Positions 1 to 8,455 of a stretch of 64,000 nucleotides of DNA are shown piece after piece; the stretch's first letter is position 1, and every line of letters starts with the position of its first letter. The notes beneath the pieces were generated by a model. That model saw nothing but the letters and a program-made list of their open reading frames with translations. It searched no databases and had not been told where the DNA came from. The DNA comes from Streptomyces sp. P3. Lineage in GTDB: Bacteria; Actinomycetota; Actinomycetes; Streptomycetales; Streptomycetaceae. The stretch is from the NCBI GenBank assembly GCA_016893485.2, contig JAFEKX020000002.1, forward strand, positions 53,209 through 117,208, given 5' to 3'. The position numbers were made by a program, and so were the translations under genes.

Positions 1-1141
1 TACCTGCCCGCCCTGCCCGACGTCACCCGCACCCTGCACTCCTCCGCCACCAGCGGCCAGCTCACCCTGACCGCCTGCCTGACCGGCATGGCGCTGGGCC
101 AGCTCGTCGTCGGCCCGATGAGCGACCGCTGGGGCCGGCGCAAACCGCTGCTGGTGGGCCTGCTCGTCTACGTCCTGGCCTCGGTGAGCTGCGCGATCGC
201 GCCCGACGCCGGGCTGCTGATCGGCTGCCGGCTGCTGCAGGGCCTGGCCGGGGCGGCCGGCATCGTCATCGCCCGCGCCGTCGTCCGCGATCTCTACGAC
301 GGCCTGGAGATGGCCCGGTTCTTCTCCACCCTGCTGCTGGTCTCCAGCCTCGCCCCGGTCGTCGCGCCGATCCTGGGCGGGCAGGTGCTGCGCTTCACCG
401 CCTGGCGGGGCGTCTTCCTCGTGCTGGCCGTGATCGGCGTCGCGCTGACCGCGCTGGTGTGGCGCCGGCTGCCCGAGACCCTGCCCCCGAGCGGCGGCGC
501 GGCGGGGGTGTGCTGGGCGCCCTGTTCATCATGCGCGGCCTGCTCGCCGACCGGATCTTCGCCGGCTACGTGATGGTCAACGGCTTCGCCTACGGCGCCC
601 TGTTCTCCTACATCGCCGCCTCGCCCTTCGTCATCCAGGGCATCTACGGCGCCTCCCCGCAGACCTTCTCCCTGCTGTACGGCCTCAACTCGCTCGGCAT
701 GATGATCGTCGGCCGGGTCAACGGGAAACTCCTGGTCGGCCGGGTGCGCCTGGACCGGGCGCTCGGTGTCGGGCTGAGTGTCATCGCGGTGGCCGGGACC
801 GTGCTGCTGCTGGTCGCGCAGGGCGTCTTCGGGGACGCGGGCACCGTCCCGGTGGCCTGCTGCCTGTTCGTCATGATCTCCGCGCTGGGCCTGGTGCTGC
901 CCAACACCAACGCGCTCGCCCTGATGCGCACCCGCACGCCGCGGGCTCCGCCTCCGCCCTGGTGGGCACCTCCTGCTTCGCCATGGGCGCCGTCGCCACC
1001 CTCCTGGTCGGCATCGCCGGCAAGGGAACGGCCGTCCCCATGGCCGCCGTCCAGACCGGCAGCGCCCTCGCCGCCGTCACCTCCCTCCTGCTCATGTGCC
1101 GCCCCTGGCGGAGCCTGCCCGCCGAGGAAAGCCGCCCCTGA
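1..1141 (+). CDS. MFS drug-efflux transporter, Bcr/CflA type (5' end outside window, frameshifted)
   Basis: This is a proton-driven multidrug exporter of the major facilitator superfamily, acting in the cytoplasmic membrane. The visible part begins inside the first helices (YLPALPDVTR) and holds the conserved loop GPMSDRWGRRKPLL, then several hydrophobic helices with the drug-resistance-type stretch RLLQGLAGAAGIVIARAVVRD. The frame changes near position 495 (into LGALFIMRGLLADRIFAGYV) and again near 945 (into SALVGTSCFAMGAVATLLVG), and the protein stops at 1139-1141. The joined length fits the roughly 400-residue family. It could export the cluster product or be an unrelated neighbour. Family assignment is firm; the substrate is unknown. 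Confidence 0.8.
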
Positions 1142-1939
1142 ATCCCACGGGCCATCCCGGGCCCCTCCCCGGGGCGTGCCACGGCAGCTCCTGCGGACCG
1201 CTGAACCGCCCCGGCCCGGCCGCCTGAACGCGTCAGCGGCGGATCGGCCCGCAGGGCCCGCGGCCGCCCGGGCCGGCCGAGGCGTCACAGGTCGGCGAGC
1301 AGACCATCGGGCTCGTGCGCCGACCGGCCCGGACGAGCCGGCCGCGTCCGGCACGGGACCGGCCCGCCCGCCGCACGAGCCCGGCCGGCCCCCTCGGAGT
1401 GACGGACTCATCGGACTGGGCCTGCCCCTCGTCCGTGGCATCCAGGGCGGTAAACAGCCCCAGCCCCGGGGCCCGGGCGTACCGGCAGCAAAGACAGGCC
1501 CTGGAAGCGCTGCGCCGAGATCACCGGTCCGCACCGCTGTCCCCGGTCCGCGAGGAGTTCCCGCCGAGGCCGGGGCCTCCCGCAGCCGCCTCCTGCCGGG
1601 AGTCCTCGGGCAGGGCGCCCTCCGGCGCCGGGCACCGCGGGAGTGTGCCCCGCGACGGAGGCCGGGGGCTGAGGCCGCGGTGTCGGCGGCGCGGCTCCCC
1701 CGCCCCCGGCATGAACTCGCCGCGGACCGGGAGAACTTGCCCGGCCCGGGCCGGGCAAGGGGCGGCCCGGGAAAGGGGCGGCCGGGACGCAGGGAACCCG
1801 GCGGGAGCGGCCTGCGCGAGCTGGCCGCCGCCGCGAACGGCTGGCGAGGACGCACCCGGGGCCCTCAGAACCCGTGCCGCACTTCCGCCGCGCGCGGTCG
1901 TGGTCCGTGGTCCGCGGTCCGTGCCGGTGGGGGCCGGGG
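1142..1939. other. intergenic stretch without a supported gene
   Basis: About 800 bases of very G+C-rich DNA. Open frames on both strands are proline/arginine/glycine-rich and show no recognisable family or convincing ribosome binding site. I see no RNA gene or clear hairpin terminator that I would defend. Confidence 0.5.
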
Positions 1940-2615
1940 TCAGTCGCGGTTACGGCGCTGGTCGCCGCTGCGCCGGCGGAGTCGGTCGGTGTGGCGGGTG
2001 AGGTCGTCGACGCGTGCGGCGAGGTCGGGATGGCCGGACGCCAGGTAGGGGTGTGTGTCCGTCAGCGGGGCGACGAGGGCGGCCGGGTCGCTGTCGGCGA
2101 GAGCGGTGGTGAGTTCGGCGAGCGGGCGCCGGCGGCGGAGAGGTCGGGCAGTGCGGTGATCTGGCCGGCGAGCTGGCGCAGGGTGGCGGCGTTGGCGCGG
2201 GCCCAGGCGGTGACGGTGCGGTCGGCGGCACGGCGGTCACGGGTGGCCGTCACCCGCTGCTCCCCGTGGAGCCCGGGCTTCCGGGGCGCACGCGCAGGTA
2301 GCGGCGTTCGGCGGCCTGGCGGCTGGACACGCCCAGGGGGTGAGCGAGATCCGCCCAGCTGGCGCCCGCCTCCCGCGCGGCCTCGATCAGGCCCGGTTCC
2401 CACTCGGCGAGCTGCTCGCGCGCTTCACGCAGCACCAGCAGCGCGGCGAGCACCTGCTCGGAACTCCCGGCGTCCGGCGCGGGGGCAGTGCCCTCCGGTG
2501 CGGCCCCGGCGGTGTGCAGGGCCTCCCGGATCGTGTCCAGCGCCGCCGAGGCGGCGAGGAAGGATGCCGGCGCGAGACCGGGAGCACGTGCAGTGGGCTC
2601 ATCGTCCCTGGTCAT
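1940..2615 (-). CDS. rheA: RheA-like repressor of hsp18 (frameshifted)
   Basis: This matches the family annotated as HSP18 transcriptional regulator. In Streptomyces albus the prototype RheA is a heat-sensing repressor transcribed divergently from hsp18. The N-terminal part contains an HTH-like segment (GASWADLAHPLGVSSRQAAERRY), the middle has ATRDRRAADRTVTAWARANA, and the C-terminal part has LAELTTALADSDPAALVAPL. The chain changes frame near 2270 and again near 2125 and ends at 1940-1942. The joined protein is about 225 residues, which suits RheA. Its promoter shares the intergenic region with hsp18, where two matching operators sit, so autoregulation is likely. Confidence 0.7.
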
Positions 2616-2632
2616 CGGACCTCCAACCCTGT

Positions 2633-2677
2633 TGTCATCATCTCGATGACTGCCAACTTGTCATCACTTGGATGACA
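2633..2677. promoter_or_regulatory. two RheA-type operators between rheA and hsp18
   Basis: Two inverted repeats lie 26 bp apart: GTCATC-ATCTC-GATGAC at 2634-2650 and GTCATC-ACTTG-GATGAC at 2660-2676. Each matches the published RheA operator pattern TGTCATC-5N-GATGACA, apart from the outer base on some arms. They lie between the divergent regulator and hsp18 starts, where a repressor of both would bind. The doubling is the notable point. Confidence 0.75.
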
Positions 2678-2742
2678 TGTTACAACGGATGTCAGGTGAA
2701 CGCATTGGCAGTGCCCAGCCCGAACCCTGGAGGTGTTTGACG

Positions 2743-3177
2743 ATGTTGATGCGTACCGACCCCTTCCGTGAGCTCGACCGGATCGCCCAGCAGGTCCTGA
2801 ACACGAGCGGGACCTGGTCGCGGCCGTCGGCGATGCCGATGGACGCCTACCGCGAGGGCGATCAGTACGTGATCGCCTTCGACCTGCCCGGCGTGGCCAA
2901 GGAAGCGATCGACATCGACGTCGAGCGGAACATGCTGACGGTCAAGGCCGAGCGGAGGCCCCTCCCCAAGGCGGACGACGTCCAGATGGAGCTCTCCGAG
3001 CGGCCCCTGGGCGTCTTCTCCCGCCAGGTGATGCTGGCCGACACCCTGGACACCGAGCACATCGACGCGGACTACGACGCGGGGGTGCTGACCCTGCGGA
3101 TCCCGATCGCCGAGCGCGCCAAGCCCCGCAAGATCGCCATCGGCGGCGGGTCCGCACGCAAGGAGATCAGCGGCTGA
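2743..3177 (+). CDS. hsp18: small heat-shock protein, Hsp20/Hsp18 family
   Basis: This is an ATP-independent holdase chaperone that binds unfolding proteins in the cytoplasm. The 144-residue product is intact and matches the length of Hsp18. It opens MLMRTDPFRELDRI and carries the alpha-crystallin domain from about residue 40, including DAYREGDQYVIAFDLPGV, the GVFSRQVML segment and the terminal ADYDAGVLTLRIP. An ATG at 2743 is preferred over upstream in-frame codons because TGGAGG sits at 2728-2733 with suitable spacing and because the family starts here. Expression is probably controlled by the divergent RheA-like repressor through the double operator. Confidence 0.92.
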   Translation: MLMRTDPFRELDRIAQQVLNTSGTWSRPSAMPMDAYREGDQYVIAFDLPGVAKEAIDIDVERNMLTVKAERRPLPKADDVQMELSERPLGVFSRQVMLADTLDTEHIDADYDAGVLTLRIPIAERAKPRKIAIGGGSARKEISG

Positions 3178-3289
3178 GCCGGGCTCAGCCCCACCGGAGG
3201 ACGGGGAGCCGACCTTCCCCCGCGGCCGCCCCGTCCTCCGTCCTTCCGTCCTCACTCCGGCCAGCCCGCGTACCGGCATGGGAGCAGTG

Positions 3290-3685
3290 ATGGTGATGCG
3301 TTGGGAGGCGTTCCTCGACCAGGTCAGGGAACGCGGCGCGTACGAGAGCACCGAGGAGGCCGAGCGGGCCACGCGCACGGTGCTGGCCCTGCTGGGCGCG
3401 CACCTGGTGGGCGGGGTGCGCGCCGACCTGGCCGCCCGGCTGCCGGAGGACCTGGCCCTGGTCCTGCTCAGTCCGCTCCAGGCACGCGAGCCGCTGTCAC
3501 CCGAGCGGTTCGTACGGGCCACCGCGGCCTGGATCGAGGGCGCCACCGAACAGACCGCCGCCTGGGACGTGAGCGCCGTCCTCAGCGTGGCCGCCGAAGC
3601 CGCGGGCGAGGAACTCACCGGCCACATCCTGCTCCAGCTCCCGGCCGGCTACGACCTGCTGTTCGGCCGCCCCCAGCCCGCCTGA
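3290..3685 (+). CDS. DUF2267 protein, first copy
   Basis: An intact protein of about 131 residues belonging to DUF2267, a helical family of unknown function often found beside stress genes in actinobacteria. Family features are the opening MRWEAFLDQVRERGAYES, the segment AARLPEDLALVLLSP and the ending LPAGYDLLFGRP. The ATG at 3290 has GGGAG five bases upstream; ATGs at 3278 and 3296 are alternatives. It follows hsp18 by about 110 bases and is followed by a second DUF2267 gene, so co-expression under stress is plausible but not shown. Confidence 0.8.
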   Translation: MVMRWEAFLDQVRERGAYESTEEAERATRTVLALLGAHLVGGVRADLAARLPEDLALVLLSPLQAREPLSPERFVRATAAWIEGATEQTAAWDVSAVLSVAAEAAGEELTGHILLQLPAGYDLLFGRPQPA

Positions 3686-3802
3686 CCCCACCCGGCCGCC
3701 AGGCCACCACACCCCTGTTTCCCGACCCCGTCGTCACCGACGGCGCGAGGCAACGGCCCCCGGCCACCGGTGACACGCCCACCGCGCATGAGAAAGGCAA
3801 CC

Positions 3803-4246
3803 GTGTCAGCGATGAATCACCAGCAGCAGCCGTTCCGGTCCACCGCGGGCATGACGTTCGAGCAGATGCTGGCACAGGTGCGATACGAAGGCGCCTACGC
3901 CACCCTCGCCCAGGCCGAGCAGGCCGTGCACACCGTACTGGCCGCCTTCGGACGCCAGGTCACCGGCGAGGAGAGGGTCGAGCTCGCCGCCCGGCTGCCC
4001 TACGAGGCCGCCGTCACCTTCACCTCCCAGGCCCCCGCCGCCGAAGCCCTCAGCGGCTGGACCTTCGTCAAGGACCTGGCGAGTTCCACCGGCGGCAGCC
4101 CGGCCACCACCCGCTGGGACACCGGCACCGTCCTGCGCGTCGTGGCCCGGCTCGCCGGCGAGGACCTCCTCTCCCGCGTCCTCACCCAACTCCCCTCCGG
4201 CTACGCCCTGCTGTTCGGCCGCGCCGAACTCACCCAGGCGGCCTGA
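3803..4246 (+). CDS. DUF2267 protein, second copy
   Basis: A paralogue of the preceding gene, sharing the FEQMLAQVRYEGAYAT opening, AARLPYEAAVTFTSQAP in the middle and LPSGYALLFGR at the end. About 147 residues, intact. GTG at 3803 has AGAAAGG at 3791-3797 in good position; ATG at 3812 is an alternative start. Function is unknown. Tandem DUF2267 genes next to a small heat-shock gene suggest a stress-related cassette, which is inference from position only. Confidence 0.8.
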   Translation: MSAMNHQQQPFRSTAGMTFEQMLAQVRYEGAYATLAQAEQAVHTVLAAFGRQVTGEERVELAARLPYEAAVTFTSQAPAAEALSGWTFVKDLASSTGGSPATTRWDTGTVLRVVARLAGEDLLSRVLTQLPSGYALLFGRAELTQAA

Positions 4247-4338
4247 CCCGCACGACGGCACAAGCACCCGGCCGCCTCCGGCACGATCCGCCGGCCGGCG
4301 ATGCGGGCGGCCCGGGAACAGCCGCCCGCACCCGCCCG

Positions 4339-4560
4339 GGGTGCACTCCCAGGCCCAGTCGCTCACGTGACGTTGGCCTGCGAGTCGGCGAGGATACGGC
4401 CGAGTTCGGCGAAAGCGGCGCGGCAGGTGGCCTTGTCGCCGTCGGTGGCGACGATGTGCGCGCACCGACCCGCCCGGTCTCACCTGCCGCCGGCATGCGG
4501 GGCTCCAGGCCGAGCGATGAACTCCCCGAGGAACCGCCGACAGCTGAATCGAGACCCCGG
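4339..4560 (-). pseudogene. mosaic remnant of the 6.2-7.7 kb toxin-antitoxin region
   Basis: The stretch 4339-4460 is a close copy of about 6860-6985, which spans the junction of the RelE-like and DUF6247 genes. It then jumps to a copy of about 7643-7672 (start of the third gene, at 4478-4505) and then to a segment resembling 6253-6291 (at 4516-4552). None of the genes is complete here. It is a deleted and rearranged duplicate of DNA that lies 2-3 kb downstream. Confidence 0.65.
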
Positions 4561-4639
4561 CCCAGCACCAAGGCGGGTGACGGCTCCGCACCCTGCCGCG
4601 GCACCGTTCGAGGTCGATTGCCTTGCTGTCGAACGCGCG

Positions 4640-5426
4640 GAAATCTGTGTTTGTCGGAGTAGACATTGCCCTGGGGGTGTGGTTAAGGTTCTCTCGTAGC
4701 CCAGAGAGACAGCAGGGCCTGGCAGACACGAACTGCCGGGCGGAGCAGTACAGGCAGTACCCGCAGGTGCAGTTCGCAGGACGGTGCGGTGGTGGAGTTC
4801 CGAAGCCAGAGCGGTTGCAGGACGGCGACGGGACTGGCGGCCGTACCGGGTGGCCCGCAGTGATCAGGGGCCGCCGTCAGCAGGACCGCGGTCGACGCGG
4901 TGGCAGTACCGGTAAGTGCAGTTCGCGGTATCCAGCAGTGAAGTCAGTGAGCAGCACCTCGGTGAAGGCGTCGGCTGCGGACGCGCGCACCGGGAGGTTC
5001 GGCAGTGGGGTTCCAAGCCAGAGCAGACGCAGGACGGGCGACGGGGCTGGCTGCCGAAGAGCGGCGCTGCCACAGGCCGCACAGCAGTACGCAGTACCAG
5101 TAGGTCGCAGTACCAGCAGTTCGCATCACCGGCAGTACGCAGTACCGCAGTTGCAGTCAGTTGATTCCAGAGGGAAGAACGGAGGAGCCGAACACCATCA
5201 GGATCGCCCGGGCCGGCATTTTGAACCCGGGTACCGCAGGACATCGATAGTGAGGTGGTCTCCGGTCAAGCAACCGCGATCCCAGCAGCCCCGACACGAT
5301 TCACGTCAGGGCAGCGGAAACAGAAGGCCGGCGCAGTAACAGGGCCGGCAGATGGTGTAGCAGTTCCTTCGGGGCCCTGGTGCGATGAGCGCCAGGGCCC
5401 CTCCACGCGTTCCACAGAGAGGTGCA
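4640..5426 (+). repeat. long repeat-rich leader upstream of the MerR gene
   Basis: About 780 bases without a supported gene. The motif GCAGTAC or close variants recurs many times, for example near 4745, 4754, 4902, 5084-5100 and 5131-5145. A longer unit of about 55 bases (GTTCCAAGCCAGAGC, then GCAGGACGG and GACGGG-CTGG) occurs at 4791-4843 and 5000-5056, and its first part again at 7742-7769. The arrangement suggests a structured or repeatedly duplicated untranslated leader. No riboswitch class is recognised. Confidence 0.5.
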
Positions 5427-5768
5427 ATGACAGCAGACGACTCGTTCAGCCGTATCGACGACGACGACTACCCCGCCTACACGATGGGCCGGGCCGCCGA
5501 ACTCCTCGGCACCACCCAGGGCTTCCTCCGCGCCATCGGCGAAGCCCGCCTCATCACCCCGCTGCGCTCCGCCGGCGGCCACCGCCGCTACTCCCGCTAC
5601 CAACTGCGCATCGCCGCCCGCGCCCGCGAACTCGTCGACCACGGAACCCCCATCGAGGCCGCCTGCCGCATCATCATCCTCGAAGACCAACTCGAAGAAG
5701 CCCGGCGCATCAACGAAGAACGCCACCGCAACACCGCAGTACCGGCCAACCGGGCGACCACCGCCTGA
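5427..5768 (+). CDS. MerR-family transcriptional regulator
   Basis: A 113-residue DNA-binding protein with the MerR-type winged HTH from about residue 15: YTMGRAAELLGTTQGFLRAI, then ARLITPLRSAGGHRRYSRY, followed by a helical segment (EAACRIIILEDQLEEARRI) that could dimerise. No effector-binding domain is present, so it is a short MerR protein. The ATG at 5427 follows AGAGAGG at 5416-5422. It lies downstream of a long repeat-rich leader, and a broken copy of its first codons occurs at 7768-7826. Its targets are unknown. Confidence 0.85.
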   Translation: MTADDSFSRIDDDDYPAYTMGRAAELLGTTQGFLRAIGEARLITPLRSAGGHRRYSRYQLRIAARARELVDHGTPIEAACRIIILEDQLEEARRINEERHRNTAVPANRATTA

Positions 5769-5910
5769 GACCGGGCCTGCCGACACCGGCGGGCACCCCC
5801 TCCCCGGTTCCGGTGTGCGACGTGCGGCCCTGATCGCTTTCCCTGGTGACGCGGTGTGAGGGCATGCAGCCGCCCGCGCCCTGCTGGTCCGAAGACGGCC
5901 GCTTTTGGTG

Positions 5911-6145
5911 TCAGCTGCCGTAGAGGGTGGGCAGATCGACCAGGAGAAGGTCGTCACGGCGGTCGGCCAGGTCGGGGTAGAAGCCGTGCAGGGAGTACAG
6001 GGCCAGAGTGGTGCCGGCTGTGTCGTACCCCTGGTCCGCGAGCAGGGGTACGGATGCGTTCCAGGCGTTCCAGGTCACCGGCCCCCGGCGGGCGGCGGTC
6101 GCCTTGGCCTCGCCCAGCAGCGCGATCTTCGCACGGGAGGCCTGC
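5911..6145 (-). pseudogene. C-terminal remnant of an ATP-binding protein with nuclease-like tail
   Basis: Reading leftwards, the residues RAKIALLGEAKAT, then (after a shift) GDLERLERIR, then LADQGYDTAGTTLALYSLHG and a final LLLVDLPTLYGS resemble the end of archaeal-type AAA ATPases whose C-terminal part has a GE-x-K nuclease motif (DUF234-like). The ATPase core with Walker motifs is missing, and at least one frame change occurs near 6070. I see no start site. It appears to be a truncated gene left in a rearranged zone. Confidence 0.45.
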
Positions 6146-6323
6146 CGCGCTCGCCTGCGGCCGGGGCGAGGCGGACGATGACAGCGGGCAACGGGCTCCG
6201 CCAGAGATCAGCGCCTGGAGGTGGTCGGCGAGGTGCTGGCCGAGGCCGCGGATGGACTCCCGGGGAACCTTCGACAGCTGAAATACGAGAGCCCGCCAGT
6301 AACACCAGCCGCACATAGACCCG

Positions 6324-6575
6324 TTGGTATGGCGCAAGAGCAGTTACAGCAGCGGGGAAGGCGGTGGATGTATCGAGGCTGCCGTCCGTCCCGCCAGTGC
6401 CTACGTCCGCGACTCGAAGGACACCACTCGCCCCGCACTAGCCGCACAACCCACGGCCTGGACCGCATTCGTCGACTTCGCGACACCTTTGACAGGGACG
6501 AGGCCCTCGGCGGACGTGCCCTCGCCCTCAGGGCGTAGCCACGCCACGCACCAGCGCTCCCGCCCTGGGAGCTGA
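6324..6575 (+). CDS. DUF397 protein
   Basis: DUF397 proteins are small Streptomyces proteins that usually accompany an XRE regulator. The signature is clear: VWRKSSYSSGEGGGCIEAAV, then YVRDSKDTTRPALA and WTAFVDFA. The core ends near residue 55, and about 30 extra residues follow before the stop, longer than usual. The start is uncertain; TTG at 6324 is used, and the first few family residues may be lost. No XRE partner lies next to it, so it may be an orphan fragment. Confidence 0.65.
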   Translation: MVWRKSSYSSGEGGGCIEAAVRPASAYVRDSKDTTRPALAAQPTAWTAFVDFATPLTGTRPSADVPSPSGRSHATHQRSRPGS

Positions 6576-6598
6576 GACGCTGGTGGGTGGTGAGGCCC

Positions 6599-6889
6599 TT
6601 ACTCCTCGCCGTCCTGGTCGGCTGCGGGGGCCAGGTAGTGCTGTGCGCGGAGGATCAGCACGACATCGTCGCGGTAGTCCTCCTGGTACCAGATCATGAC
6701 CGGTCCTTCGGCGTGGGTCTTGACGCCGGAGGCGGATTCCTGGATGTCGAAGGGATGGCCGATACGGCGGACGCCGATGGCTTCGGCGATGCGGCGAGCG
6801 AGGTCTTCGACGTCCCGCCTGTAAGGCTCGGAGAGGTTGCCGACGACGTGTTCGGCGTCTGGGTTGTACTCCCAGGTCCAGTCGCTCAC
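6599..6889 (-). CDS. RelE/ParE-like protein, possible toxin
   Basis: A 96-residue protein starting at GTG 6889 with WTWEYNPDAEHVV, a helical middle (YRRDVEDLARRIAEAIGV) and a C-terminal strand-rich part (MIWYQEDYRDDVVLILRAQH), the general layout of RelE/ParE toxins that cleave mRNA or poison gyrase. Its GTG overlaps the stop of the DUF6247 gene by four bases (GTGA), a coupling typical of toxin-antitoxin pairs. Toxin activity is inferred from fold-like features and gene order only. Confidence 0.5.
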   Translation of the reverse strand: MSDWTWEYNPDAEHVVGNLSEPYRRDVEDLARRIAEAIGVRRIGHPFDIQESASGVKTHAEGPVMIWYQEDYRDDVVLILRAQHYLAPAADQDGEE

Positions 6890-7236
6890 GTGGCGTTGGC
6901 CTGCGAGTCGGCGAGAATGCGGCCGAGTTCGGCGGAGGCGGCGCGACGGGTGACCTTGTCGTCGCTGGTGGCGACGATGTGTTCGCATTCGCGGAAACGG
7001 GCGGCTCGTTCGGGCCACCGCTGGATGGCGACCCATGCCCACCAGTGATCGACGAAGTGGCGGCCGGGTAGAAGGCTGAACTCGTCGCGAGCCTGGTTCA
7101 TGGCTTCGGTCCAGTGCGTATCGAACCTGGGCAGGGCTTCGGGGCTGAGGCGGGCTACGGCGACGCGGAGAGCGGCAGGGTTCCTGTCCGGCATGGGGAT
7201 GAGCGGTCCCGCCGGGAGGTCGGTGAGCGTGGTCAT
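6886..7236 (-). CDS. DUF6247 protein, possible antitoxin
   Basis: A 116-residue protein of the actinobacterial DUF6247 type, recognisable by RNPAALRVAVARLSPEALP, the FSLLPGRHFVDHWWAWVAIQ segment and the ending ELGRILADSQ. These genes commonly sit just before a RelE-like gene, as here, with a four-base overlap. It would be the antitoxin of the pair. Parts of this gene and its partner are duplicated in broken form at 4339-4460. Confidence 0.6.
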   Translation of the reverse strand: MTTLTDLPAGPLIPMPDRNPAALRVAVARLSPEALPRFDTHWTEAMNQARDEFSLLPGRHFVDHWWAWVAIQRWPERAARFRECEHIVATSDDKVTRRAASAELGRILADSQANAT

Positions 7237-7268
7237 GAGCGGCGTTCCTTCGTGGCGGTCGGCGTTCG

Positions 7269-7661
7269 TCAGGCGGTTACGGGGGTGGGCGTGGTCTGCT
7301 TGAGTTCCTCACGCTGTGCGGTGGTGACCATGCGGGCGTACGGGTGGACTTCGCCTCGGGCGTAGGCGTCCAGGAGGATTTCGCAGAGCGCGGACATCGA
7401 GCGGATGCTGTCCTTCGCACGACGCGTGTCGGCGCCGATCCATACGGCGTCGGTTGCGAAGACGGTCCGTCCGCGGCGGGGTCCGGTCTCCGTGCCGGCG
7501 GTGGTGCGGGGCAGGGTGAGGGTTCCGGCAGCGTAGTCGGTGAGGGCTCGGCTCATGACCCAGATGAGAGGCAGTCCCTCGCTCTTGGCACGTTCGCCCG
7601 CGCTCTCCCATGCGGCCTTCCCAATGTTGGGGGCGCGCTCGGTCTCTCCTGCCGCAGGCAT
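7269..7661 (-). CDS. hypothetical protein upstream of the DUF6247/RelE-like pair
   Basis: A 130-residue protein that I do not recognise. It starts MPAAGETERAPNIGKAAWES and has a helical segment (AKDSIRSMSALCEILLDAYA) near the C terminus. It ends 32 bases before the DUF6247 start on the same strand, so the three genes probably form one transcript. A short opening HTH or ribbon-helix-helix is possible but not clear. The DNA around its start is partly copied at 4478-4505. Confidence 0.5.
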   Translation of the reverse strand: MPAAGETERAPNIGKAAWESAGERAKSEGLPLIWVMSRALTDYAAGTLTLPRTTAGTETGPRRGRTVFATDAVWIGADTRRAKDSIRSMSALCEILLDAYARGEVHPYARMVTTAQREELKQTTPTPVTA

Positions 7662-7723
7662 GCGGGCTCCGGTTCACTCGTCGTCGCGTCTACCAATCGA
7701 AACGGTACTACGGAGCGGGGGCG

Positions 7724-7829
7724 AGCTGCGGACGCGCGAAGGTCGGCAGTGGGGTTCCAAGCCAGAGCAGCAGACGACTCGTTCGGCCGTATCAACGACG
7801 ACTACCCCGCCTACACCCCGACCAGATGA
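7724..7829 (+). pseudogene. broken copy of the MerR leader and first MerR codons
   Basis: Bases 7742-7769 repeat the leader unit found at 5000-5030 and run directly into a copy of codons 3-19 of the MerR gene (ADDSFGRINDDYPAYT), then a stop near 7829. The copy lacks the real start region and the HTH. It is a chimeric duplicate joining two sites that are about 400 bases apart in the parent locus. Confidence 0.7.
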
Positions 7830-7866
7830 TCGACGGCATCGGTCCTCGTGCCGGCCCGCAGCGGCG

Positions 7867-8214
7867 TCAGCGTTCCGGCGGCAGGATCAGGGTGGGTTCC
7901 AGGACGACGCGGGCGGCGGGCTCCTCCCGTGCGGCGTGTGCCACCGCGTGGCGCGGGCCGCGCTGCTGGCGCCAGTGGGCCTGCGCGAGGACCACCGCGA
8001 CATACGGGATGACGACCGCCCCGGCCAGCGCGCAGGCGGCGAGGACGGGCCAGCGGTTCCAGGTCGCGGCCATCAGCACCACGCACACGGTGCGCACCAC
8101 CATCGCCATGAGGTAACGGCGCTGCCGCCCGCGCACATCACGCGTCAGCCCGGCCCGCGCCCGGGTGATGGACTCGGCCGGGACCACGTCCCGGCGCCAG
8201 CGAACTCTGCTCAT
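7867..8214 (-). CDS. DUF3099-like small membrane protein
   Basis: A 115-residue protein. After a charged N-terminal part it has RRYLMAMVVRTVCVVLMAAT and a second hydrophobic segment (VLAACALAGAVVIPYVAVVL), giving two membrane helices as in the DUF3099 family. The function of the family is unknown. It lies about 240 bases downstream of the qcrB-like gene on the same strand and could be co-transcribed with it, though no direct link to respiration is visible. Confidence 0.6.
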   Translation of the reverse strand: MSRVRWRRDVVPAESITRARAGLTRDVRGRQRRYLMAMVVRTVCVVLMAATWNRWPVLAACALAGAVVIPYVAVVLAQAHWRQQRGPRHAVAHAAREEPAARVVLEPTLILPPER

Positions 8215-8455
8215 CGGGCCTCCGTGGACGAGGAGTTGGGGCTACGGCGGCAACGGCGCGGCCCGAAGGGCGCGCCCTGAAGGGACGCGGCCTGAGGGGG
8301 AAGTGGGGCCGGTGGCACGTCAACCGGCCTGATTGCGAAGTGTGGTGATGGTCCGTCAGGTGTTGTGTGGTGCGGGAGAAGGGGGTGGGGGACGGCGGGC
8401 GGCGCGGGTGGCCGTCCCCGGTCACCCGCGCCGCCCGCACCGGCCCCGCCCCGGG

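Noticed and set aside
459..2048. A long plus-strand frame of over 500 residues
   Set aside because: Only its first part is transporter; the rest is Arg/Pro/Ala-rich and runs past the transporter stop in the correct frame. It is a frameshift artefact.
4740..5160. GCAGTAC repeats as a possible CRISPR array
   Set aside because: Units are only 7-8 bases with irregular spacing and no uniform spacers. There are no cas genes.
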